Shown piece after piece: positions 26,241-33,121 of a stretch of DNA of 64,000 bases. Within the stretch, counting starts at the first letter, position 1, and the number at the start of each line of letters is the position of its first letter. The translations under genes and the position numbers were made by a program. Source of the stretch: Paucilactobacillus kaifaensis (lineage in GTDB: Bacteria; Bacillota; Bacilli; Lactobacillales; Lactobacillaceae); contig NZ_BJDM01000009.1 of the NCBI RefSeq assembly GCF_005405145.1, forward strand, positions 1-64,000, in the 5' to 3' direction. Under the pieces are notes generated by a model. That model had not been told where the DNA came from and searched no databases. It saw only the letters and a list, made by a program, of their open reading frames with translations.

Positions 26241-26312
26241 CTATTGGTCACTAGATGCAAACGTGATGTTTGCGTCTAGGATTGACCCAAACATCACTTC
26301 ATAAACCAATAG
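26241..26312 (-). promoter_or_regulatory. Leader hairpins that compete with the attenuator
   Basis: Two alternative folds overlap the end of the leader peptide. One pairs GTGATGTTT (26297-26289) with AAACATCAC (26271-26263). The other pairs CTAGACGCAAAC (26279-26268) with GTTTGCATCTAG (26262-26251), extended by GGTCA/TGACC and by CTATT over the Tyr-Trp codons with AATAG. AAACATC can also pair with GATGTTT of the terminator (26207-26201). Confidence 0.7.
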
Positions 26313-26353
26313 TAATAATAACTATTCAAATTTGAATTATTGAACTGCTGCAT
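26294..26353 (-). CDS. Aromatic leader peptide of the aro operon
   Basis: A 19-residue frame begins MQQFNN and ends SYYYYWFMK. Four consecutive tyrosine codons are followed by Trp and Phe. AGGAG lies about nine bases before the ATG at 26353. It starts 32 bases after the -10 box of a consensus promoter and is followed by competing hairpins and terminators before aroE. This is the arrangement of ribosome-mediated attenuation: scarcity of charged tRNA(Tyr), and perhaps tRNA(Trp) or tRNA(Phe), would stall a ribosome and change the downstream fold. The peptide itself probably has no other function. Confidence 0.85.
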   Translation of the reverse strand: MQQFNNSNLNSYYYYWFMK

Positions 26354-26384
26354 ATTAAAATCTCCTGTGAATTTGATTAAGGAC

Positions 26385-26413
26385 ATCTTAGCAATTATTT
26401 AGATGACTGTCAA
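26385..26413 (-). promoter_or_regulatory. Consensus promoter of the aro operon
   Basis: On the minus strand, TTGACA (26413-26408), a 17-base spacer and TAAGAT (26390-26385) form a near-perfect sigma-A promoter. Transcription would start near 26378, about 25 bases before the leader peptide ATG. Confidence 0.85.
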
Positions 26414-26452
26414 CCGTTCTTTGAAAATAGTTTTGTAATTTTCAAAAAACGG
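26411..26452. promoter_or_regulatory. Dyad overlapping the aro -35 box
   Basis: CAACCGTTCTTTGAAAA and TTTTCAAAAAACGGTTG form 17-bp arms with one mismatch around an 8-base centre. The dyad starts at the edge of the aro -35 box and lies between the divergent aro and aroD promoters. It could bind a repressor for both; a terminator-like role is less likely because no gene ends here. Confidence 0.5.
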
Positions 26453-26473
26453 TTGGTAACCAGCCTAGTAACC

Positions 26474-26503
26474 TTGCTCGGACTAATTGAAACGTGGTAT
26501 GCT
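26474..26503 (+). promoter_or_regulatory. Probable aroD promoter
   Basis: TTGCTC (26474-26479), an 18-base spacer and TATGCT (26498-26503) lie 27 bases before the aroD ATG. Confidence 0.5.
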
Positions 26504-26530
26504 CAGGAAAACAATTAAGTGAGGTTACTC

Positions 26531-27304
26531 ATGAATCAAAAACTTGATAAGTCAATTAAACTAAAACAGTTAATATTGGGCACCAACGCCCCTCAACGTA
26601 TTATTGCTCCAATTGTTGCCGATAATTTTCGTGACGTACTGATGCAGGCCCAAACAATCGTCGACTCACCTGCAGAAATCATCGAATGGCGCATTGACTA
26701 CCTAGGTGAGATGACTGATTTTAGCCAACTAGTAACGACCGGACAGTCCCTGCAAGCATTAATTGGTAACATTCCTTTAATTGTCACTAACCGTACTAGT
26801 GCGGAAGGCGGCCAATTAGAATTTGTTGAAAAAAACTACCTTGACGCGTACGAACAATTAATCGAAGCTGATGTACCTGATGCTATTGATGTAGAATTTG
26901 CTCAATCAGACCACATTATTACTCATCTAAAACATCTAACCAATAACAGTAAAACTAAATTGATTTTAAGTCACCATGATTTCAAAGGAACTCCATTAAG
27001 AGACGATTTAATTTTCTTATATTCCCGAATGGCAAAATTAGAACCAGATATTGTCAAACTAGCTGTTACCCCTAACAGTCACGAAGACGTGCTACATTTA
27101 ATGACTGCTACCACCGCTGCTGATCACCAAATTAAAATGCCAATTATTGCCATATCAATGGGTGATCTGGGTAAAATAACTCGCGTCTCAGGTAGTTTAT
27201 TTGGGAGTATAGCTACCTTTGCTGCGGTGGTTGAAAGCTCGGCTCCTGGTCAAATATCTGCTGAACATCTTAGAACCGTGATGGAGCTGATTGATTTAAA
27301 CTAA
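26531..27304 (+). CDS. aroD: 3-dehydroquinate dehydratase, type I
   Basis: The Schiff-base enzyme dehydrates 3-dehydroquinate to 3-dehydroshikimate. The substrate-binding EWRIDYL, the catalytic His in LILSHHDFKGTP, the lysine in DIVKLAVTP and the ISMGDLGKITRVSGSLFGS loop fit the type I family over 257 residues. The ATG at 26531 follows GTGAGG; a GTG at 26519 is too close to it. It is transcribed away from the rest of the pathway, from its own promoter, and ends with its own terminator, so the Tyr leader does not control it. Confidence 0.93.
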   Translation: MNQKLDKSIKLKQLILGTNAPQRIIAPIVADNFRDVLMQAQTIVDSPAEIIEWRIDYLGEMTDFSQLVTTGQSLQALIGNIPLIVTNRTSAEGGQLEFVEKNYLDAYEQLIEADVPDAIDVEFAQSDHIITHLKHLTNNSKTKLILSHHDFKGTPLRDDLIFLYSRMAKLEPDIVKLAVTPNSHEDVLHLMTATTAADHQIKMPIIAISMGDLGKITRVSGSLFGSIATFAAVVESSAPGQISAEHLRTVMELIDLN

Positions 27305-27328
27305 AGTGTAAGCAACCAGTAATTTACA

Positions 27329-27378
27329 CAAAAAATCTCTAGTGACCTTCAAAAATTAAGGGACACCAGAGATTTTTT
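27329..27378 (+). terminator. Terminator of aroD
   Basis: AAAAAATCTCT pairs with AGAGATTTTTT (27368-27378), with partial GTG/CAC and CC/GG pairing inside, and a T run follows. Confidence 0.8.
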
Positions 27379-27453
27379 ACATAAAGTTTTATGTGGGTTT
27401 GACCTCTTTATCTAACCGAAACAATAAATTATAATTGAAATTTTTTTAATATT

Positions 27454-27858
27454 TTAAACTAAGGTTTTAATTTTTGCCTCAATCTCATCACGTACTTGCC
27501 GAAATACCATCAATATTTCTTCTGAATTTCCAGTTGCTTGCGCTGGATCTGGCAGAGGCCAGTGAAGCTTTTTAACACTTGCCGGTGTCAATGGGCAGCG
27601 ATCGCGAGCATCCCCACATAACGTTATAACCAAATCACTGCTTGCTAAATAAGTTGGGTCGATTAGCTTAGATTGGTTGTGAGAAATATCAATTCCTTTT
27701 TCCGCCATTACTTTAACTGCCAGTGGATTTAAGCCATGCGACTCAATGCCTGCACTAGCAATTTTCCAATTCGATCCAAGTATTTTATGGGCGAATCCTT
27801 CAGCCATCTGGCTCCGACATGAATTACCGGTACATAAAAAATAAACTTGTTTTATCAT
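27454..27858 (-). CDS. arsC: Arsenate reductase, thioredoxin-coupled LMW-phosphatase type
   Basis: The 134-residue protein matches the ArsC of Gram-positive bacteria. The catalytic loop CTGNSCRS is at residues 9-16, and the redox pair Cys81 and Cys88 (CGDARDRCP) corresponds to the relay cysteines of that family. It would reduce arsenate to arsenite with thioredoxin. The ATG at 27858 follows AAAGGTCAG; the longer frame has no ribosome site. No arsR, arsB or acr3 gene adjoins it, so efflux must be encoded elsewhere, or the protein acts as a tyrosine phosphatase. All three cysteines favour arsenate. Confidence 0.85.
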   Translation of the reverse strand: MIKQVYFLCTGNSCRSQMAEGFAHKILGSNWKIASAGIESHGLNPLAVKVMAEKGIDISHNQSKLIDPTYLASSDLVITLCGDARDRCPLTPASVKKLHWPLPDPAQATGNSEEILMVFRQVRDEIEAKIKTLV

Positions 27859-27987
27859 CAGCTGACCTTTCACGTTGTTATTTATTGTTAGAATAGCAGA
27901 TGAACTGAAACCAGACAATAGATTCGGTTTATTGGCGAAATGCAGGAATGATCATAAAAGTTTTCACGTAACACATTTTTTCACGCT

Positions 27988-28632
27988 TTACTTTAGTATC
28001 CCATTCTCCAGCACACTGACATACTTTTTAGCGTTATCAATAATCTCTGTAAATTCATTTAACTTTGCATGCGGATGATTTTTCATAAACACCTTTGTTT
28101 CCTTTTGAATTTGCTCCATTACAGCGTTCATCATTACAAAAATAGTTTGGCGCTCAACATCCTCACGTAATGACAACTGATCTAATACAGGTGAAACTAA
28201 TTGTTCAATACTGTTATTGGTAGCATTTGCGTAAATTTTTTTAATTGCTTGCTGGGCATTACTCGGTGCCTTCTCAGCACTGACATACCCATTTATTAGG
28301 ATACCAAATTCGTCAGGATATTCTAACTCCAACTCAATTTTATATTTAGTTGCTCTCACAATCATGTCTACTAAATCATGGGCCCCACGCCATACACTGT
28401 AGTCTGCTACTGATTGTAATTTATTTGTTGCTTGTTGCAACGCTGTCACAAATAACTCGGCCTTGCTGCCATAGTAACGAAAAATAATTCCCTTAGAAAC
28501 ATCTGCTTCTTGTGCAATTACATCCGTCTTAGTCGCCCGATAACCATGAATTGCGAAATTGTGCATCGCACTTTTTAAAATTCGATCCACTTTTTCCGGA
28601 TCTTTTGGAATTGCAGTCATATCTTCAACCAC
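27988..28632 (-). CDS. TetR-family transcriptional regulator of the ABC exporter operon
   Basis: An N-terminal TetR helix-turn-helix (residues 10-55: DVIAQEADVSKGIIFRYYGSKAELF) is followed by a helical ligand-binding domain, 214 residues in total. The start is GTG 28632 (preceded by AAGAG) or ATG 28620, with weak ribosome sites for both. It is the last gene of the operon after the ATPase and permease. TGACT-N4-AGTCA dyads over the operon promoter are its likely operators, giving feedback control in response to an exported compound. Confidence 0.88.
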   Translation of the reverse strand: MVEDMTAIPKDPEKVDRILKSAMHNFAIHGYRATKTDVIAQEADVSKGIIFRYYGSKAELFVTALQQATNKLQSVADYSVWRGAHDLVDMIVRATKYKIELELEYPDEFGILINGYVSAEKAPSNAQQAIKKIYANATNNSIEQLVSPVLDQLSLREDVERQTIFVMMNAVMEQIQKETKVFMKNHPHAKLNEFTEIIDNAKKYVSVLENGILK

Positions 28633-28647
28633 TAAATCACTCTTCTC

Positions 28648-30267
28648 TTAATTTTCAACCATATCTCTTCGTTTATAAAAGATAAATCCAAGTACAAATA
28701 ATACTACTGCAATCAACACTAATTCCCAAGTTAAATTCCACTGAACCGCCCGCAACGGCACTTTGTTAACCCAGCCATAAGGAGTTAAATGGGTTGCCCA
28801 TTTTGGTAAATCTAGCAATCCGCCCAGATATAGTGAAATAAAACCGTAAATCGGTACTATCCAGCTAATTGCTTGAATTCTTGGTACCACTCCCATTAAT
28901 AAGGCACTGATACCAATCGTTACTAATTGCGCAGGTAAAAAGCCATAGAAAGCCCTCAAAAACCGGTCCAGTGGGATTGGTGCATCCATTACGGACTGAC
29001 CAGCGGTGTACATACCTAGGATTCCTAAGAGTAATCCTAGAGTGCCTGTAATCAAAGCCACTGCTACATAACTGCAATATAAGTGTAGTCGTGATATTGA
29101 TTTAGCATGAATTTGTTCCAGCCAACCTTTGCGTTCATCTGTGTTAAGTTTTAAAACCGTCTGCATTGCTGGTACCGTGCTTAACACCACAAATACAATT
29201 GATAACAGCGCCGCAAAGTTCAAAATAACAGTTTGATTAGCAGCATCAACTGCGCTGCCACCCATCAGCTTAGCCATCATTGGATTAGTTTTCATGATAT
29301 CTCCCACCGTACTAAAAATGGAACCGTAACTCGCCCCTAGGACAAACATCCCAATCATCCAAACAATAAAACTGGTCCGTTCTAAGCGAAAAATCAAGGT
29401 AAACGGTCCCGCTAATAAAGCTGACGCTCGGGTACGTCCAGGTCTGGTTGCCAAAAGCCCAGCTGTCACATCGCGACGGGCATAAGCATAAAATGCCACC
29501 CCGACTGTCAATATTGCTACTCCCAGCATTGCAAATACTGGCCACCAAATATTTTCATCGTAAACTGATAATTTTTCAATCCAGCCAAACGGTGACCACC
29601 AGGTATAATCTGGATTAGAAACATCAGTCATCATCCGAACTAAAAATAACAACGCCAAAATCAAATAGCTTAACATGGTAGCGCCACGAGAATTATCACT
29701 TAACTGAGCCATTAATAACGTAAAGCCGCCAAACATGAATCCCACTGCAGCTAAACCTAAGCCAAATATCAAACTACCAGTATTATCAGCTCCTGTCATA
29801 TTAGCGGCTATCAGGCTAAGTGTCTCTAATACACCAGTGATTAAGTTGATGATTAAAAGCTCAATCGTAGCTGCTAGTAACGGGGCATATTTACCAACAC
29901 AATGGGCTCGAACTAACTCTAAAATACCACTATCTTCTTCTGCCCTCGTACTTTTTACAGCAAAGTAAATATTCATCATGGCCATAAATAATCCCATAAA
30001 GACCATCATTTCAGTCGCAAAAATCAATGCAGAATTATATGGTGGATTGGCCGTAAATGGGCCAAACATTGCTACCATGGCTGGTGTCTTTAGCGTTGTA
30101 ACAATTGAATTCATCGCTGACTTAGTTCCATATAAACCATCAAATTTACCAGCAGCTGCACCCATTAGACCCACTAAACCAATCAACCAGAACACAATTT
30201 TTAACCAGTCGCGGCGCAAGTAAAACCGGGTTAAAAAACCAGCTTGGCTAAAATCACTATTGTGCAT
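28648..30267 (-). CDS. ABC-2 type exporter permease (polyketide/drug exporter-like)
   Basis: The 539-residue membrane protein has about 12 helices in two similar halves, separated near residue 290. It resembles the TnrB-type permeases annotated as exporters of polyketide antibiotics. With the adjacent ATPase it probably exports drugs, bile-like compounds or lipids; the substrate is not visible. The ATG at 30267 lies 8 bases after AGAGGTG, and the start overlaps the ATPase end by 11 bases. A second ATG two codons earlier is too close to the ribosome site. Confidence 0.85.
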   Translation of the reverse strand: MHNSDFSQAGFLTRFYLRRDWLKIVFWLIGLVGLMGAAAGKFDGLYGTKSAMNSIVTTLKTPAMVAMFGPFTANPPYNSALIFATEMMVFMGLFMAMMNIYFAVKSTRAEEDSGILELVRAHCVGKYAPLLAATIELLIINLITGVLETLSLIAANMTGADNTGSLIFGLGLAAVGFMFGGFTLLMAQLSDNSRGATMLSYLILALLFLVRMMTDVSNPDYTWWSPFGWIEKLSVYDENIWWPVFAMLGVAILTVGVAFYAYARRDVTAGLLATRPGRTRASALLAGPFTLIFRLERTSFIVWMIGMFVLGASYGSIFSTVGDIMKTNPMMAKLMGGSAVDAANQTVILNFAALLSIVFVVLSTVPAMQTVLKLNTDERKGWLEQIHAKSISRLHLYCSYVAVALITGTLGLLLGILGMYTAGQSVMDAPIPLDRFLRAFYGFLPAQLVTIGISALLMGVVPRIQAISWIVPIYGFISLYLGGLLDLPKWATHLTPYGWVNKVPLRAVQWNLTWELVLIAVVLFVLGFIFYKRRDMVEN

Positions 30268-31180
30268 TGTCATTCACCTCTTGACTATCATTGTTATAGT
30301 AACGTAAAAACAAGTCCTCAAGCGTGGGTGGTGTACTTTGCAAACTCAAAATTACTTTAGTAGCTAATACCTCCATAACGATACCAATTTGATCTGAATC
30401 AACCGCAAATGAAACTTTATTTTGTTTAGCAGTATCTGTTTTAACATCATGAACTCCTTCCAATTGGGCAATATCACTCAATGAGTCCTTAGTTTGTACT
30501 TGAATTACCGTGCGAGTTAGATGTCGCATTTCCTCTAATGAACCAGTTTCAATAATTTCCCCTTGTCGGATAATCCCGATCCGGTCACACATTCGTTCTA
30601 CTTCAGATAAAATATGGCTCGATAATAGAATACTTTTGCCTGCTTGTTTGAGCTCCAAAACTCGCTTTTGAAAAATTTCTTCATTCAGAGGATCCAACCC
30701 CGAAGTTGGTTCATCGAAAATGTACAGATCGGCATCAGTTGAAAACGCCGCAATTAGTGCTACCTTTTGTCGGTTTCCTTTTGAATAAGTTCGTGATTTT
30801 TTGGTTGGATCCAATTCAAATTGCTCGATTAGTTCATCTGTTTTATCGGAGTGCTCTTGATGATTCAATTTTAAAAATAAATCAATCACTTCACCACCGG
30901 TTAAATTGGGCCATAAATATACATCCCCCGGAACGTAGGCTAACCGTGAATGAATTGCTACTGCGTCATGCCAAACATCTTGACCAAAAATAGTAGCTGA
31001 TCCACCACTAGCTCGTAAAATACCCAACAAAGTCCTAATAGTCGTCGATTTCCCAGCACCGTTAGGACCAATAAATCCAAAAACTTCCCCTTTATAAACA
31101 TTGAATGTAATGTTTTTGAGCGCCTCAACTTTACCAAATTTTTTTTGAAGTTGATTGATTTTAACCACTGTTTCTACCAT
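30257..31180 (-). CDS. ABC transporter ATP-binding protein
   Basis: The 307-residue cytoplasmic ATPase has Walker A GPNGAGKSTT near residue 40, signature TYSKGNRQK (a common variant in drug exporters), Walker B LYIFDEPTSGLDP and the switch His in LLSSHILSEVE. The C-terminal 90 residues form the extra domain usual for ABC-2 drug exporters. It powers the permease encoded next. The ATG at 31180 follows GGAGGAAG; the longer frame is not supported. First gene of the operon, behind a promoter covered by TetR-type operators. Confidence 0.92.
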   Translation of the reverse strand: MVETVVKINQLQKKFGKVEALKNITFNVYKGEVFGFIGPNGAGKSTTIRTLLGILRASGGSATIFGQDVWHDAVAIHSRLAYVPGDVYLWPNLTGGEVIDLFLKLNHQEHSDKTDELIEQFELDPTKKSRTYSKGNRQKVALIAAFSTDADLYIFDEPTSGLDPLNEEIFQKRVLELKQAGKSILLSSHILSEVERMCDRIGIIRQGEIIETGSLEEMRHLTRTVIQVQTKDSLSDIAQLEGVHDVKTDTAKQNKVSFAVDSDQIGIVMEVLATKVILSLQSTPPTLEDLFLRYYNNDSQEVNDNAQ

Positions 31181-31256
31181 GCTTACCGCTTCCTCCCTGA
31201 AGTCGTAAATCATCTTTTTAGTGCGTACAAATCATTTTATTTTCGTTTGCGCCACG

Positions 31257-31285
31257 AGTATAAATCTCTTTGACTCATTAGTCAA
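31257..31285 (-). promoter_or_regulatory. Promoter of the ABC exporter-TetR operon
   Basis: On the minus strand, TTGACT (31285-31280), a 17-base spacer and TATACT (31262-31257). The -35 box lies inside the first TetR-type dyad. Confidence 0.75.
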
Positions 31286-31299
31286 TGACTGGCTAGTCA
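31271..31299. promoter_or_regulatory. Tandem TetR-type operators
   Basis: Two dyads of the form TGACT-N4-AGTCA, at 31271-31284 and 31286-31299, lie 15 bases apart centre to centre. They overlap the -35 box of the exporter operon. The TetR protein encoded in that operon is the obvious candidate ligand. Confidence 0.7.
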
Positions 31300-31324
31300 T
31301 TTTATTGAAATTAATAATTAATCT

Positions 31325-31342
31325 AGATTGACTAATCAATCT
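31325..31342. promoter_or_regulatory. Third related dyad over the dipeptidase promoter
   Basis: AGATTGA-CTAA-TCAATCT is a perfect 7-bp dyad containing TGACT. It covers the -35 box of the divergent dipeptidase promoter, so the same TetR protein might also influence that gene. Confidence 0.5.
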
Positions 31343-31355
31343 GGCGCGTTAAACT
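31328..31355 (+). promoter_or_regulatory. Probable promoter of the dipeptidase gene
   Basis: TTGACT (31328-31333), a 16-base spacer and TAAACT (31350-31355), 34 bases before the ATG. Confidence 0.5.
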
Positions 31356-31389
31356 AAATAACAGTACTCAATTGAAAGGAACATAATCA

Positions 31390-32817
31390 ATGAAAAATTT
31401 AAAAGCATGTACCACTGTTCTGGTCGGTAAAGACGCAACCATTGATGGTTCAACCATGGCTGCTCGAAACGATGACACCTTTTTGCCATTAACTCCACAA
31501 CGATTCGTCGTTTATCCAAGCGTTACTGGACGTCATGAAACTCTTACCTCCAATCAAAATGGATTTAGCGCTCCATTACCAGAAAACGGCTATCGCTATC
31601 AAGGAACTCCAAATGTGGATGTTGAACATGAGGGTGTTTACGATGAAAATGGTTTTAACGAAAAAAATATTGGCATGAGCGCAACCGAAAGCGTCTACGC
31701 TAACGAACGTGTGTTAGCTGCAGATCCACTGATAAAAAACGGCTTAGCAGAAGATTCAATTGTGGCCATGGTTTTGCCATTTATTAATTCTGCCAAAGAA
31801 GGTGTTACTTATCTCGGCCAATTAATAGCTAAATATGGTTCACCTGAGGGTAATGGCGTTATTTTCAGTGATGCATCTGATATTTGGTACATGGAAATCG
31901 TCACTGGCCATCACTGGGTAGCTCAACGGATTCCTGACAATGCCTATGCTGCCACTGGCAATCGTGTTGCGATCCAAACAGTCGATTTTGATGATCCGGA
32001 CAACTTTTTGTGGTCTGACGGCATTCAAGCATTTGTAGCTGATAACCATCTCAATCCCGACAAAACTGGCTGGAATTTTCGGCATATTTTTGGAACCGCT
32101 ACAGAATTTGACCAACATTACAACACTCCACGTCAATGGTATGCTCAAAAAACATTGAATCCTGAAATAGACCAATCTCCCGAAGATTTAGACCTACCTT
32201 TCATTCGCCGCGCCAATCATAAAATTAGCCTTGAAGATGTTGAGTCTATTTTAAGTAGTCATTACAATGGCACTCAATTTGATCCGCTGGGGCATGGATC
32301 CGAGGCCGACAAAAGGCGTTATCGGCCAATTTCCCTCAGTCGGACGCAGAATTCACATATTCTGCAAGTTCGCAATGATGCACCCGTTGAAGCTAGTGCC
32401 ATCATGTGGTTGTGTTTTGGAATTCCTGCTTTCACCCCTTACGTACCATTTTTCGGCAATGCTAATGAAACAGACACCAGTTACCATGAAACACCACTGG
32501 AACTTAACATTGATTTGAAGAGCGCGTATTGGATGTATCGAACATTGTCAATGTTAGTCGAATCTCATCATGCCAAATTTATTCAAGCTGATTTAGATTA
32601 CCTCAAAGCCAGTCGTGAATATCATTATCATTTTGTTAATGCAACGATTAACCAATCACAAAATTTACACGGTACCCAGTTAACTGAATTTTTAACCAAC
32701 CAAAACAAAGCGATAACTAAAGAAATGGCAGTTAGGACTAAATTGCTGATTGAACAATTAATCATGCATGGTTTGCAATTATCTGAATTGACCTTTACAA
32801 TGGATAAGAATCTATAA
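31390..32817 (+). CDS. pepD: Dipeptidase, peptidase family C69 (PepD type)
   Basis: This cytoplasmic dipeptidase completes peptide use. The Ntn-hydrolase nucleophile is Cys7 in ACTTVLVGKDATIDGSTMAARNDD, a stretch highly typical of lactobacillal PepD/PepDA. The 475-residue length is normal. Further family features are GNGVIFSDASDIWYMEIVTGHHW and the YNGTQFDP segment. ATG at 31390 follows GAAAGGA. Lactobacilli often carry several paralogues, so the precise name is uncertain. It is divergent from the exporter operon and followed by a terminator. Confidence 0.92.
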   Translation: MKNLKACTTVLVGKDATIDGSTMAARNDDTFLPLTPQRFVVYPSVTGRHETLTSNQNGFSAPLPENGYRYQGTPNVDVEHEGVYDENGFNEKNIGMSATESVYANERVLAADPLIKNGLAEDSIVAMVLPFINSAKEGVTYLGQLIAKYGSPEGNGVIFSDASDIWYMEIVTGHHWVAQRIPDNAYAATGNRVAIQTVDFDDPDNFLWSDGIQAFVADNHLNPDKTGWNFRHIFGTATEFDQHYNTPRQWYAQKTLNPEIDQSPEDLDLPFIRRANHKISLEDVESILSSHYNGTQFDPLGHGSEADKRRYRPISLSRTQNSHILQVRNDAPVEASAIMWLCFGIPAFTPYVPFFGNANETDTSYHETPLELNIDLKSAYWMYRTLSMLVESHHAKFIQADLDYLKASREYHYHFVNATINQSQNLHGTQLTEFLTNQNKAITKEMAVRTKLLIEQLIMHGLQLSELTFTMDKNL

Positions 32818-32855
32818 ACGGCAACTGATTGTTAATTAATAATTTTTTGTTTGCG

Positions 32856-32887
32856 AGAATTCGGGCACTTTTACCGGATTCTTTTTT
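32856..32887 (+). terminator. Terminator of the dipeptidase gene
   Basis: AGAATTCGG and CCGGATTCT pair imperfectly (one wobble) and are followed by six Ts. Confidence 0.65.
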
Positions 32888-32933
32888 GCTGGAACTGACT
32901 GCATGTGGGTTCTTACTTGTTTAAGTATGTTTT

Positions 32934-33015
32934 AACACGCAGCTAAAGCATAAATAGCAATCAATAAATCACGTGTTGATTTATTAATCGCTACTTATGC
33001 TTTAGCATTCGTGTT
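32934..33015. repeat. 82-base long palindrome upstream of an MFS gene
   Basis: AACACG (32934-32939) pairs with CGTGTT (33010-33015). The 30-base inner arms 32942-32971 and 32977-33006 differ at only three positions, all of which keep G-U pairing. The loop is five bases. There is no T run. The gap from 32818 to 33121 otherwise holds only the dipeptidase terminator. It could be a regulatory hairpin in the MFS leader or an extragenic repeat. Confidence 0.85.
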
Positions 33016-33121
33016 GGCGTACTTTTTATTTTGTCGCAACGTGTTTATAACCATGGATAATTCCAACGATGGAATGGTGCTATGGTTGTTTGCACTCTTA
33101 TTACATGAGGTGAATATTTCC

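Noticed and set aside
26090-26400. T-box riboswitch before the aromatic operon
   Set aside because: No AGGGTGG-type T-box sequence or specifier-loop layout is present; a translated Tyr-rich leader with competing hairpins fits better.
27454-27858. A complete arsenic resistance operon
   Set aside because: Only the ArsC-type gene is present; neighbours are aroD and a TetR gene of the ABC exporter, neither linked to arsenic.
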